A stretch of DNA of 64,000 nucleotides from CALJFL01 sp964590005 (GCA_964590005.1 CAZPVJ010000013.1:21974-85973); one strand, 5' to 3'; positions 9,833 through 18,491 are shown, counted from the first letter of the stretch. Numbers and translations are program-made. Notes: generated by a model not told the origin, from the sequence alone.

Positions 9833-10014
9833 ATACAGCCCCTGGCCTGCCTATACCGCGACGCCAGGAGTGCGCAGACTGTGACCCGTCCCGCCGATGC
9901 CCCCGCATTGGCAGGGCAGAATAATTTTTGTATTGGCCGCCCTATCCGCGTCATCGGTGCTAGAATTGCGCGCCGGCGTCATGGCCAATGCCAACAACTT
10001 TAACGAGGAATTAC

Positions 10015-10485
10015 ATGACCGTTCTTGGAAAAATCGTCACCAGCCTTCTTGTCGCTGCAGTGGCCTCCAGTATTACCACTTATCTCCAGGGCGATGCACT
10101 GCCCGATATGCTATTAATTGCCGCCTTCACGGTCGCCACCCTGATCACCGCTTTTCTGACCACCATCAGTCGCCCCGTCAACCTCTCTGCACCGGGCGCA
10201 ACTGAACGTTCTGATGCAGCGGCAAAGGCTGGCAAGCCCGCATCCAAAGCCAAGCCCAAGAGCAAGCAGCCTGCCGGGAACCGGGAGGAAGGCCAGGTTA
10301 AATGGTTCAACTCCTCCAAGGGATTTGGCTTCATCACCAAAGACGATGGCGAGGAGATCTTCGTTCACTTCCGCTCAATCCTTGGCGAAGGCCGCCGCGG
10401 CCTGCGCGACGGGCAACGGGTCTCTTTCCGGGTCGCCGATAGCGATAAGGGGCCTCAGGCCGAAGAGGTTGAGGGACTGGACTAG
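10015..10485 (+). CDS. Membrane-anchored cold-shock-domain protein
   Basis: A 156 aa protein from the ATG at 10015, which has a GAGGAA ribosome binding site. Residues about 1-20 and 28-50 form two hydrophobic segments. A low-complexity Ala/Lys/Pro linker follows (about 62-88), then a complete cold-shock domain (about 90-155) with KGFGFI and IFVHF. The fold predicts a domain tethered to the inner membrane, on the cytoplasmic face if both termini are inside. Its domain resembles that of the neighbouring 70 aa protein, suggesting duplication and fusion to an anchor. I do not know a characterised protein of this design; local RNA binding at the membrane is an inference. Confidence 0.8.
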   Translation: MTVLGKIVTSLLVAAVASSITTYLQGDALPDMLLIAAFTVATLITAFLTTISRPVNLSAPGATERSDAAAKAGKPASKAKPKSKQPAGNREEGQVKWFNSSKGFGFITKDDGEEIFVHFRSILGEGRRGLRDGQRVSFRVADSDKGPQAEEVEGLD

Positions 10486-10491
10486 CGCCAG

Positions 10492-11136
10492 TCAGGGCCC
10501 AGCCAGGATATCGCGCCAGTATAAGCCGATCATATGAGCCCCCTGGCGCAGGGTGTTCTCGGGTGACAAGGTAGTGTCCTCCAGGGCCATTTCGACCACC
10601 GCATAGCCCATATCCACGGTGAGCCTGGCCTGCATCAGCAACACGTCATCTACAGGACGATTTATCAGGTCACCAATCACCTGGGCAAATTGCGCAGAAA
10701 CCAGCCGGTGTGACTCGAGGCGCAACTCCTGGAGAGGCGCAACGGCGCGCAGGGACTGGATTATCTCGGCTCCACCCGTCTGCTGTAAGGTCACATCGTA
10801 AGTGTGCTTAAGCACCTGGTAGACATCGTCCAGCAAGGTCTGGGGGTGAAGATGTTCATCATTCCGCTCGAACCACTGCTGGAAAACCTCATTCTGGGCG
10901 TCCATCAGAACCGCACCCAGGGCGTGTAAAACAGCATACTTGTTGGGAAAATAACGGTACAACGCGGGCACGGTTATCCCCGCGCGCTCGGCGATAAGAT
11001 TGGTAGATATGCGCTCTACCCCGACCTCGACGAGCAGTTCGGCGGCAGCATTTAAAATGCTCTCGTAGGTGCGCTTGGCGCGTGCCTGCCGGGGTTTGTT
11101 CTTTTCCAGCAGCTCGACGTGCGGCCTTTCGTTCAT
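10492..11136 (-). CDS. TetR/AcrR-family transcriptional regulator
   Basis: Repressor-type regulator of 214 aa using the ATG at 11136, which is preceded by GGTAGGGAA; thirty further upstream codons are open but unlikely. The N-terminal TetR helix-turn-helix (about residues 18-65) reads ILNAAAELLVEVGVERIST then AGITVPALYRYFPNKYAVL. The C-terminal ligand domain is not diagnostic. The gene is divergent from the DUF3604 gene and ends 6 bp from the membrane cold-shock gene, convergently. Its targets may be its divergent neighbour or unlinked lipid genes; the ligand is unknown. Confidence 0.88.
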   Translation of the reverse strand: MNERPHVELLEKNKPRQARAKRTYESILNAAAELLVEVGVERISTNLIAERAGITVPALYRYFPNKYAVLHALGAVLMDAQNEVFQQWFERNDEHLHPQTLLDDVYQVLKHTYDVTLQQTGGAEIIQSLRAVAPLQELRLESHRLVSAQFAQVIGDLINRPVDDVLLMQARLTVDMGYAVVEMALEDTTLSPENTLRQGAHMIGLYWRDILAGP

Positions 11137-11244
11137 TTCCCTACCTGCGGGCACTTTTTGTGCCGTCTTTATGTCTCGGCATCCTACCCCACCGCCATGG
11201 TCGGAGTCACGCCGGAAACTGTGCAAAAAAAAGCTGGCTTGGCG

Positions 11245-11254
11245 ACTGATCAGT
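11245..11254. promoter_or_regulatory. Perfect 10-bp palindrome in the tetR-DUF3604 divergent region
   Basis: ACTGATCAGT lies in the 160 bp between the TetR gene and the DUF3604 gene, 43 bp before the latter's ATG. A short symmetric site in this position could be half of, or the core of, a TetR operator. Evidence is position and symmetry only. Confidence 0.2.
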
Positions 11255-11296
11255 GCAGTGCGAAAATGTCCCTACCGTAAGCCAGAGCACAGCCCC

Positions 11297-13306
11297 ATGA
11301 CCCAGCGCTACCGCCACTGCCTCGTGTTCCTGAGCACGCTGATCCTAGGTGCTGGCAGCGCCGTCGCAGAGCTGCCTTTCGAGCGAACAGAACAACGCGA
11401 GCCCTGCCTGCATTACACGGCGCTAAAACAACCCTTGTTTGGCGACCTGCACGTACACACCAGTTATTCTTTCGACAGCTACCTGTCCAGCCAGCGCAAT
11501 GATCCCGCTGCGGCCTATCGCTACGCCATGGGCGAGCCGATCGTAATTTCTGATGCCGACGGTCAACAGGCGCTGACCGCCCAGATTCAGCGTCCTCTGG
11601 ACTTCACCGCCGTTACCGACCACGCGGAATTTCTCGGGCCCATTAATCTGTGCACGCAGGATGCATCGAAGTTGGCTTATTGGTTTCCAGCCTGTATCGG
11701 CACACGCAGTGACTGGTTTGGCATCCAGTTGCTGGCAGCGGACTACTGGACAAGCCTTGGTGTCGTTGACGACAGCAACCAGAAATCTGAATCCTTCGCC
11801 TGCACTCTCGGTGATTGTGGTGCTGCGCACCGTGAAACCTGGCAGAAGATACAGAGCGCAGCCGAGCAATACTACGACCGCAGTGAAGCGTGCGCATTTA
11901 CCACGTTCGTCGGCTACGAATACACCGATGCTCCGAACTATTCCAACCTGCATCGGAACGTGATCTACCGCAACGACCAGGTAACCGAAACCGCAATTTC
12001 CACGTATGACACCGGCTCGCGTAATTACCCCGATCTTTGGCGACGCCTGCGCGAGGAGTGCGTCGACAGCGACAGCGGCTGCGATGTGCTGTCGATACCA
12101 CACAACCCCAACCTTAGTCGCGGCCTGATGTTTCCGGACCCTGCCAATGAACAGCAGGCCAGGGACCGGCTTTTCTTCGAGCCACTGGTAGAGTTGATTC
12201 AGCACAAGGCCGCCAGCGAATGCCGGTATGATCGACTGCTACAGCGCGGCGTCGCAACCGAGGACGAATTGTGCGACTTTGAACAGGCGCCATCGGATAA
12301 CCTGGCCATGCTCGGCACGGTGTTCGGTGAGATGCGCTCGGATGTCGGACAACCGGTTTCGATAGAGCAATTCGGTCGACGCAATATGGTACGCAACGTT
12401 CTAAAGGATGGGTTGGCACTTGAGCGCGCTAATGGCATCAATCCATTCAAGTTGGGATTCATTGGCAGCACGGACACCCATAGCGCAACACCCGGCGGTG
12501 CCGAGGAGGACAATTACACTGGACACCTGGGCCGTCGCGACGCGGGTTATCGCAACTTACAGGACCACTTCTTCGACAACCCCGGTGGTCTCGCCGTTGT
12601 CTGGGCCGAAGAGAACTCACGGGACTCATTGTTTGAAGCGATGCGCCGGCGCGAGACCTACGCAACCAGTGGTACCCGCCCCACCGTTCGTTTTTTCGTC
12701 GGGGAGTCGTTAAGCAGTGAGGCCTGCCATGATCCTGAGATGGTCGCAGGGGCCTACCGCAGTGCGGTACCCATGGGCGGAGAACTCACGGCACCGGCCA
12801 ACTCTCCCGGGTTTTTGGTGAGCGCGAGCAAGGATAGCGGCAGTGTCGGACACCCGGGTACTGACCTGCAAAGACTTCAAATCATCAAGGGCTGGCTGGA
12901 TAAAGAAGGCAATACCCACGAGAGGGTGTTCGATGTCGCGGGATCTGATGACACCGGGGCCTGGGTGGATGAAAACAGCTGTGCAACTACCGGTAGCGGA
13001 TTCGCCAGGCTCTGCACCGTCTGGCGAGACCCGGACTACTCGCCTGACCAGACTGCCTTCTACTATGTCAGGGTGCTCGAGAATCCGAGCTGCCGCTGGA
13101 GCACACGCCAATGTATCGCTGCGGGCGTCAACCCTTTCAGCGAACAGTGCGCCGATCAGGCCGCTGCCATGACGGAGCAGGTGGAGGGCGCTATCGGTGA
13201 TGTCTACGGGCGTTGCTGTCTGGACGCTGACAACGAACCGTTTTACTCTCCTGTTATTCAGGAACGGGCGTGGACCTCGCCCATCTGGCTAAACCCTGAA
13301 AGCTAA
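11297..13306 (+). CDS. Exported DUF3604 (PHP-like) protein
   Basis: A 669 aa protein starting at the ATG at 11297, with a Sec signal peptide ending near residue 24 (AGSAVA before ELPF). The mature protein opens with FGDLHVHTSYSFDS, the His-x-His metal motif of the PHP/DUF3604 fold. TDHAEFLG and IGSTDTHSATPGG supply further His/Asp ligands, so a metal-dependent phosphoesterase-like active site is plausible. It has many Cys, consistent with disulfides in the periplasm. DUF3604 proteins are widespread in marine bacteria, but the substrate is not established. The methyltransferase gene follows after 9 bp, with its ribosome binding site overlapping this stop codon. Confidence 0.82.
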   Translation: MTQRYRHCLVFLSTLILGAGSAVAELPFERTEQREPCLHYTALKQPLFGDLHVHTSYSFDSYLSSQRNDPAAAYRYAMGEPIVISDADGQQALTAQIQRPLDFTAVTDHAEFLGPINLCTQDASKLAYWFPACIGTRSDWFGIQLLAADYWTSLGVVDDSNQKSESFACTLGDCGAAHRETWQKIQSAAEQYYDRSEACAFTTFVGYEYTDAPNYSNLHRNVIYRNDQVTETAISTYDTGSRNYPDLWRRLREECVDSDSGCDVLSIPHNPNLSRGLMFPDPANEQQARDRLFFEPLVELIQHKAASECRYDRLLQRGVATEDELCDFEQAPSDNLAMLGTVFGEMRSDVGQPVSIEQFGRRNMVRNVLKDGLALERANGINPFKLGFIGSTDTHSATPGGAEEDNYTGHLGRRDAGYRNLQDHFFDNPGGLAVVWAEENSRDSLFEAMRRRETYATSGTRPTVRFFVGESLSSEACHDPEMVAGAYRSAVPMGGELTAPANSPGFLVSASKDSGSVGHPGTDLQRLQIIKGWLDKEGNTHERVFDVAGSDDTGAWVDENSCATTGSGFARLCTVWRDPDYSPDQTAFYYVRVLENPSCRWSTRQCIAAGVNPFSEQCADQAAAMTEQVEGAIGDVYGRCCLDADNEPFYSPVIQERAWTSPIWLNPES

Positions 13307-13315
13307 GGATTCGAA

Positions 13316-13936
13316 TTGAGTACCAAACCGCGCACGGAACGCAGGTTTCGCAATGTAATCATGCCCACTTCATCGCACCCCGTCATTCGCCGGGTGCGTC
13401 GCCAGGGCAATAAGCCGAACATCCATGGCAATAAGCTGTGGAAGTCGAGCTGCCTGCTCATCGATTACCTGGGCAAACATCCTCCCGCACATACCGACTC
13501 GGTGATCGACGTGGGCTGTGGCTGGGGGATAGGCGGTATCTGGTGTGCCAAAACATTCGGTTCACAGGTCACCTCCATGGATGCTGACGAAAACGTTTTT
13601 CCTTACCTTGACGCTGTCGCCGAGTTGAACGGTGTACAAACCGAACACCTGGTTAACCGATTCGAGAAGCTGACCACAAGGAAGCTGGCACGCTATGACA
13701 TGCTCATTGCAGCCGATATCTGCTTCTGGGACGAGTTAATGGAGCCGGTGGAGTCGATGATAGACCGCGCAGTCAGGGCCGGTGTAAAACATATCCTGAT
13801 CAGCGACCCGGAGCGCTCACCCTTCCTGGAAATCGCACAACGCTGTCAACAGCGCTACGGGGCAGAGTTGTTCGATTGGCGAACACGCGGTTCTGTTGAA
13901 GCCAGCGGCGCAATCCTGCTGCTGGAAAACGCCTGA
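13316..13936 (+). CDS. Class I SAM-dependent methyltransferase (METTL/Nnt1-like)
   Basis: A 206 aa protein. The start is taken as TTG at 13316 because an AAGGA lies 6 nt before it; the alternative ATG at 13361 has no good ribosome binding site and would give 191 aa. The SAM-binding motif VIDVGCGWGIGG (about residues 62-73) and the acidic MDADENV strand are clear. AADICFWDEL resembles the post-motif of protein-lysine and small-molecule methyltransferases of the METTL21/nicotinamide group. It sits immediately after the exported DUF3604 gene and is probably co-translated. The substrate is unknown. Confidence 0.75.
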   Translation: MSTKPRTERRFRNVIMPTSSHPVIRRVRRQGNKPNIHGNKLWKSSCLLIDYLGKHPPAHTDSVIDVGCGWGIGGIWCAKTFGSQVTSMDADENVFPYLDAVAELNGVQTEHLVNRFEKLTTRKLARYDMLIAADICFWDELMEPVESMIDRAVRAGVKHILISDPERSPFLEIAQRCQQRYGAELFDWRTRGSVEASGAILLLENA

Positions 13937-13948
13937 CTGGGTAAGCCG

Positions 13949-15268
13949 TCATTCGTAGACCCGATACTGGCGTTTGACGACCCGAGAATCGACCGCTTCG
14001 CCATCTTCAAAACGCGGCCGGAAACGCGTGTTGCGCAGTGCCCGCCGCAGACGACTCGCATAGGCGGCATCCTCACCACCCGCTTCGTGACTTTCCACGT
14101 CACGAGCCCGCCCCCGCGCGTTAACCCTGAAGCTGGCCAGCACCAGGCCAGAATCTTCGCTATCGCGCGGGTGAGGGGGCTGCCAGAAGGCGCCATTATC
14201 GGGCAGCTCCACTGGCCGTCCGAACCATTCCCCCAACTGCTCCTCATCGGCATCCCCGGCGAGCAATTCGAATGCACTGCGATAGTGATCGAAGGCGCTG
14301 TGGCGAATGTCATTCCACTGGTACCAGTCACCAAGCTCCAGGTGCAGGCGAGCACGTTCGCGCACTGCAATTCCCGGCTGTTCATCCAGCAAACTACTGA
14401 TGAGGGTACGTCCACGAGAAACCGCCGTTGAACGCAGGGTTTCGAGTCGGGTGCGATTAAAATCCTGGAAGTTACCGCCAGCGTAACCGGAAACCTGCCG
14501 TCCGCCACCCGGTCCATAAAACACATCTGTTGGCGGCTTAATACGGTCCAGCAGCAGATAGAGATTTCGAAGCTGGCTGATGACCAGCTCTATCTTTACC
14601 TGTGGCTCAACCGAGAGATCGCTTTCTACAGCCTCCAGCACCTGGCGATTCAAATCATAAAGATCCAGCAAGCGACGATCGTTACCGGCGTCCAGCTCAC
14701 TTCGAAACGCCTCTCGTTGCCAGCGCAGGTATTCCAGCGTCGCCTGCATACGGACATCCGTGTACGGCGGCTGTCCAGAGCCATACAGCCTGAAGAAATA
14801 GTCATAGCGGTCATCCAGAGCGGCCAGGTCACCGGCGTCACGGAAAACCTGCAACAGCTCCCGCACCACCGGCACCTGTCGTTCGCTGTACAGTCCGTCA
14901 TTGATGCGCACCAGGTGGAGCGCCCGCCGATAAGACGCCAGGGATGCATCAAGCTCGCCCTGTCCGCGGTGGTAACGGGCAAGCCCCAGTAGCGGTTCAG
15001 CGAGCCCGTCAGCATAGGGCCCCTGGCTCGACTCGACCGCGTCCAGCTCCACTTCGAAGGCCTTTCGATCCGCGGCCGACAAGCTGCTACTGCTCACCTC
15101 AACAGGCGGTGGCGCCGCGTCTTGCCAATCCCGGCCAACAGCGACGAACTGCTGACCGTACGCCGTCGGCCCATCGGCCGCGGCCACTCCGCCCGTCGCG
15201 AGGACGAGTAACAGGACGGTGGGGACAAGCTCAGGGCCACGAACACGGGCACCCAGGTTTCTGAACAC
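13949..15268 (-). CDS. Periplasmic TPR protein with TonB-like C-terminal domain
   Basis: A 439 aa protein starting at GTG 15268; an in-frame stop lies two codons upstream, so no longer start is possible. A signal peptide (about residues 14-31, hydrophobic, ending GVAA) directs it to the periplasm. The middle contains helical TPR-like units, for example GLARYHRGQGELDASLASY and LHLELGDWYQWNDIRHSAFD. The last 90 residues (from ASFRVNARGRARDV to FRPRFEDGEAV) resemble the TonB C-terminal fold seen in proteins without a TonB helix. The role is unknown. It is convergent with the methyltransferase gene. Confidence 0.7.
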   Translation of the reverse strand: MFRNLGARVRGPELVPTVLLLVLATGGVAAADGPTAYGQQFVAVGRDWQDAAPPPVEVSSSSLSAADRKAFEVELDAVESSQGPYADGLAEPLLGLARYHRGQGELDASLASYRRALHLVRINDGLYSERQVPVVRELLQVFRDAGDLAALDDRYDYFFRLYGSGQPPYTDVRMQATLEYLRWQREAFRSELDAGNDRRLLDLYDLNRQVLEAVESDLSVEPQVKIELVISQLRNLYLLLDRIKPPTDVFYGPGGGRQVSGYAGGNFQDFNRTRLETLRSTAVSRGRTLISSLLDEQPGIAVRERARLHLELGDWYQWNDIRHSAFDHYRSAFELLAGDADEEQLGEWFGRPVELPDNGAFWQPPHPRDSEDSGLVLASFRVNARGRARDVESHEAGGEDAAYASRLRRALRNTRFRPRFEDGEAVDSRVVKRQYRVYE

Positions 15269-15469
15269 TTTTTAACCAAATTTTCTGGAGTAAGAGGTGT
15301 AGAAATGATATAACGACGCCAAAATTTGCTCACCCATAAAAAGCGTCATCATTCCTCGAGCAAATAATCCAATATGACGGCAAAGCTGTGCGTGCAGCGT
15401 GAGGCAACACACTCACCAGCTGACGGGCGGCAATGAATACAGGGCGAGGCCCCAAGAGAATTCGATACT

Positions 15470-17230
15470 ATGAAGCAGCTCGGAATTTTAGACAGCGCAT
15501 TTATCAACCTTGAGCAAACCAATACACCTCAGCACGTCGGCGGCCTGGGTATCTATGACCCCTCTACAGCGCCCGGTGGCTTTGTGCGATTCAAGCAGGT
15601 CATTGCCAACTTCGAGAGGCGGCTGAATCAGAACCCGCTCTTCAGAACACGACTGGTAGAGGTACCGGGTGGGCTGGACAGGCCGTACTGGGTCAAGGAC
15701 GCCAACTTTGACGTTGAGTTTCACCTGCGTCACATCGCTCTCCCCGCCCCCGGGGACTGGCGTCAGTTTTGTATACAGGTGGCACGCCTGCATTCGCGGC
15801 CACTGGACTTGTCGCGGCCTCTATGGGAAGCCTACATCATCGAGGGCCTGGACAATATTCCCAACCTGCCCGAGGGCTGCTTTGCGATCTATACCAAGAT
15901 GCACCACGCCCTGGTGGACGGCGCCGGTGGCTCCAGCTTCATGGCCATGCTCCACGACCTGGAACCCAACCCAAAGGACGAGGGCGATTTCACCCCCGAG
16001 CCACGCCTCGTGGACAGCGAACCATCTGTTGCCGAACTACTCACCAAGGCTTCCATCAACTCGGTGAAGAACACCGTTGGGCTGGTCAGGGGAGCGGTCA
16101 AAAATTCCGTGGGCATGGGCAAATATGCACTGGACATTGCCCGCAAGGAAATACCTGCCCCGGATGTATCAGCCCCGAAAACGATACTCAACAAACCGGT
16201 GGGGCCTCACCGGGTATTCGATGCCGCGGAGTTTCCCCTGGAGGGTTTCAAGGACATCAAGAATGCGGCCGATGTGAAGCTCAATGACGTTGCACTGGCC
16301 ATCATCGGCGGTGCTTTGCAGCGCTACCTGGCGGCGAAAGGCGAGAACCCTGAGGGGTCCCTCGCTGCGAGCATGCCGCTCAATATGCGTACCCGGCGCG
16401 ACATGACCGAAGAGAACAACCAGGTCGGCGCTGTGTTCGCTTCGATGCATACCGATGTAGAAGACCCTATTGAGCGTCTCCGCGCCGTTCATGGCACGAC
16501 CGCTGAAGCCAAGGAGTTTGGCGAGGCGAGTCCCATGGTCGACATATTGAAGATCGCCGGCGCATTCTCACCCTTTATCGCCCGCTCTGTCGCCGGCTTC
16601 TGGGCACGTAACGAAATTTCAAAGCACTTGCCCGTCAATGTTTCGACAGTGATTTCCAACGTCGCCGGTCCCGACTTTCCGCTCTATTGCGCCGGTGCCA
16701 GGATGGTCGACTATTACGGGTTGGGTGTATTGACGCCCGGCATGGGTATCTTCCACCTGGTATTCAGCTACTCGGGCAAGGTAACCCTGTCTGTACTGGC
16801 TGATAGAGACATCATGCCTGACCCGGAGTTTTATCACGATTGCCTGGTTGCCTCTTACGAGGAGATGTATGCGGCTGCAATCAGCCTGGCTAAGCCGGCC
16901 CGAAGCAAGAAAGCCAAGGCCGAAATAAAAGCCAAGGCGAAAGTGAGTTCACCACGCCGAAAGCGAGCGGCAGAGCCCAAGGGTACCGACAAGGACAAGG
17001 CCAAGCCGTCTAAAGCCCGGGCCGCGAAGGCAGCACCCAAGGCCAAGCCAAAGGCAAAAGCCAAAGCAAAAGCCAAAGCAAAAACCAGGGCCAAGGCGAA
17101 ACCCAAGGCCAGTGCCAGCAAGCCCGCGGTGAAAGCCGCCAGTAAGGGTTCACCGAGGCCGAAAGCAACGCGCCGGAAAACGGGTAAACCTGACCTGAAG
17201 GTCGTGCCCAAGTTAAAGGCCGTATCCTGA
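15470..17230 (+). CDS. Wax ester synthase/diacylglycerol acyltransferase (WS/DGAT) with Lys/Ala-rich tail
   Basis: Acyl-CoA-dependent acyltransferase making storage wax esters or triacylglycerol at the membrane/lipid droplet surface. The 586 aa product has the catalytic HHxxxDG motif as HHALVDG at residues 145-151. The family motifs around PLNMRTRRDM and VSTVISNVAGP are also visible. The normal enzyme ends near residue 470. Residues 475-586 are an extra, strongly basic tail of repeated Ala-Lys and Pro-Lys units, like histone H1 or the phasin PhaF, encoded by a 12-bp-like DNA repeat near 17040-17100. The tail could bind DNA, RNA or anionic lipid. A rho-independent terminator follows at 17253. 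No downstream partner gene. Confidence 0.93.
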   Translation: MKQLGILDSAFINLEQTNTPQHVGGLGIYDPSTAPGGFVRFKQVIANFERRLNQNPLFRTRLVEVPGGLDRPYWVKDANFDVEFHLRHIALPAPGDWRQFCIQVARLHSRPLDLSRPLWEAYIIEGLDNIPNLPEGCFAIYTKMHHALVDGAGGSSFMAMLHDLEPNPKDEGDFTPEPRLVDSEPSVAELLTKASINSVKNTVGLVRGAVKNSVGMGKYALDIARKEIPAPDVSAPKTILNKPVGPHRVFDAAEFPLEGFKDIKNAADVKLNDVALAIIGGALQRYLAAKGENPEGSLAASMPLNMRTRRDMTEENNQVGAVFASMHTDVEDPIERLRAVHGTTAEAKEFGEASPMVDILKIAGAFSPFIARSVAGFWARNEISKHLPVNVSTVISNVAGPDFPLYCAGARMVDYYGLGVLTPGMGIFHLVFSYSGKVTLSVLADRDIMPDPEFYHDCLVASYEEMYAAAISLAKPARSKKAKAEIKAKAKVSSPRRKRAAEPKGTDKDKAKPSKARAAKAAPKAKPKAKAKAKAKAKTRAKAKPKASASKPAVKAASKGSPRPKATRRKTGKPDLKVVPKLKAVS

Positions 17231-17252
17231 GCAGCAACCCGCTAGTGCATAC

Positions 17253-17283
17253 AAAAAACCCGGCCTGATCAGCCGGGTTTTTT
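17253..17283 (+). terminator. Rho-independent terminator after the WS/DGAT gene
   Basis: Stem AAAAAACCCGGC / GCCGGGTTTTTT with a 7-nt loop, ending in a run of T. It begins 22 bp after the WS/DGAT stop. The flanking A and T runs make it usable in both directions. Confidence 0.9.
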
Positions 17284-17326
17284 GTTTTGGGCAGGTTAAT
17301 CCAACCAGGACCAAGCTGGCGGCCAT

Positions 17327-17452
17327 AAAAAAGCCCACCGAAGAGGTGGGCTCGAAAATTAACTCCAGCATGGACCTGGATGGTTTCCCATCATCTAAAT
17401 GGGGTGCCCATCACCACCTTGACTACATCTCTCAAGGCCTGATTAAGAGTTG
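17327..17452 (-). ncRNA. Candidate small regulatory RNA
   Basis: On the minus strand a textbook terminator (AGCCCACC, 5-nt loop, GGTGGGCT, then TTTTTT) ends at about 17327, but no minus-strand gene precedes it. About 125 nt upstream lies a possible promoter (TTGATA, 16 bp, TACACT). The transcript between them could fold into several hairpins: CCTTGA/TCAAGG at 17416-17436, GATGG-GAAA-CCATC at 17379-17392 with a GNRA-type loop, and CCAG/CTGG at 17365-17379. No open frame of useful length is present. It resembles a stand-alone trans-acting sRNA; I do not recognise a named family. Confidence 0.5.
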
Positions 17453-17455
17453 TAA

Positions 17456-17471
17456 TCAGTGTAAACACTGA
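17456..17471. promoter_or_regulatory. 16-bp perfect inverted repeat between the sRNA and the LysR gene
   Basis: TCAGTGT-AA-ACACTGA is a 7-2-7 perfect palindrome. It covers the proposed -10 of the minus-strand small RNA and lies 61 bp before the preferred LysR start at 17532. A second looser repeat, GATTA-N7-TAATC at 17441-17457, fits the T-N11-A shape of LysR boxes. Binding by the adjacent LysR protein is an inference. Confidence 0.45.
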
Positions 17472-17485
17472 CTGTTATATATCAA
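17458..17485 (-). promoter_or_regulatory. Candidate promoter of the small RNA
   Basis: A -35 TTGATA at 17480-17485 and a -10 TACACT at 17458-17463 on the minus strand, with a 16 bp spacer. It would start transcription near 17451. Each box matches consensus at four or more positions. Motif evidence only. Confidence 0.35.
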
Positions 17486-17531
17486 ATGTATTTGTTTTAT
17501 ACTAATCATGAATTTAATTCATGTATTAGCT

Positions 17532-18491
17532 ATGGATATAAAAGACCTCGCCCGGGTGGACCTGAACCTGCTACTCGCTTTACAGGTGTTGCTGGAGGAG
17601 CGCAGCGTCTCCCGGGCCGCGGAGCGATTGAATATCACCCAGCCAGCCATGAGCAAGACGCTGTCCCGGCTCCGAAGTACCTTCGATGACCCCCTGTTCA
17701 CCCGCAGCAGCCGCAGCATTCAACCCACCCCCAGGGCACTGGATCTGGCGTATGACCTGCAAGAAGTTCTGGGTAACGTTGTCCGCTTACTGGATGTCGT
17801 CGAGTTCGATCCGGCCGCCTTCTCCGGGGAGTTCACCATCGCGCTCTCGGAATACATTGGCGCGACATTACTGCCAAACCTGGTTCAGCGTTTGCACGAG
17901 CAGGCGCCGCAATTGAGCATTCGAACCATCACCCGGGTGGACAACCAGCTGGACCAACTAGCCAATGGCCAGCTGGATTTTGCTATTCATATCCGTCGTG
18001 GCCATTACCCTGCAGATTTTACGGTGGAGGCACTGGGCAGTTCTCCGCCCGCAATCCTGGTTCGGGAGGCGCATCCCTTGACGCAGGGTGAGATCACCTG
18101 GGAGCGGCTGGCAGCTTACCCACTGATCAGCCTGTACATATCGGAATTAGACAAGTCCGAAATAGCACAGACCAGCAACACCTACCTGCGAGCCAGGGAC
18201 CCGGAGCAGGCGGCTTTCGAGACCTCCCACCTGCTGACCGCACTGGAGGTCATCAGGAGCACCGATTACTTCCTGCGCGGCCCGGAATTTGTCACTCGCA
18301 ACCGCGCCGCTACCGAAGGCATCGTCGCCCTGCCCCTACCGGCCGGCAGCGAATACACCATGGACTACGTCATGGTCCGCCATGCACGCACCGCCAATTC
18401 ACCGCTGCACCATTGGCTTTGGCAGGAAATTCTCTCTGTCATCCAGGGCCAGAGCTCGCGGGTGCGCGTTCCGGGTCTGCTGTCCACGTGA
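17532..18491 (+). CDS. LysR-family regulator (NodD/NahR/PcpR-like subgroup)
   Basis: LysR-type transcription factor, 319 aa from the ATG at 17532. An ATG at 17508 is in frame, but a TATACT at 17498-17503 would place the transcript start beyond it. The N-terminal helix-turn-helix reads VDLNLLLALQVLLEERSVSRAAERLNITQPAMS, followed by DPLFTR, typical of the NodD/NahR subgroup that senses aromatic or lipophilic inducers. The C-terminal periplasmic-binding-like domain covers about 90-300. It is divergent from the candidate small RNA, with palindromic sites between, and is followed by tatD after 80 bp. Confidence 0.88.
   Translation: MDIKDLARVDLNLLLALQVLLEERSVSRAAERLNITQPAMSKTLSRLRSTFDDPLFTRSSRSIQPTPRALDLAYDLQEVLGNVVRLLDVVEFDPAAFSGEFTIALSEYIGATLLPNLVQRLHEQAPQLSIRTITRVDNQLDQLANGQLDFAIHIRRGHYPADFTVEALGSSPPAILVREAHPLTQGEITWERLAAYPLISLYISELDKSEIAQTSNTYLRARDPEQAAFETSHLLTALEVIRSTDYFLRGPEFVTRNRAATEGIVALPLPAGSEYTMDYVMVRHARTANSPLHHWLWQEILSVIQGQSSRVRVPGLLST

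Noticed and set aside
17039..17100. Non-coding minisatellite or CRISPR-like repeat
   Set aside because: The repeat is in frame and encodes the Lys/Ala tail of the WS/DGAT protein, which continues to its stop codon and terminator.
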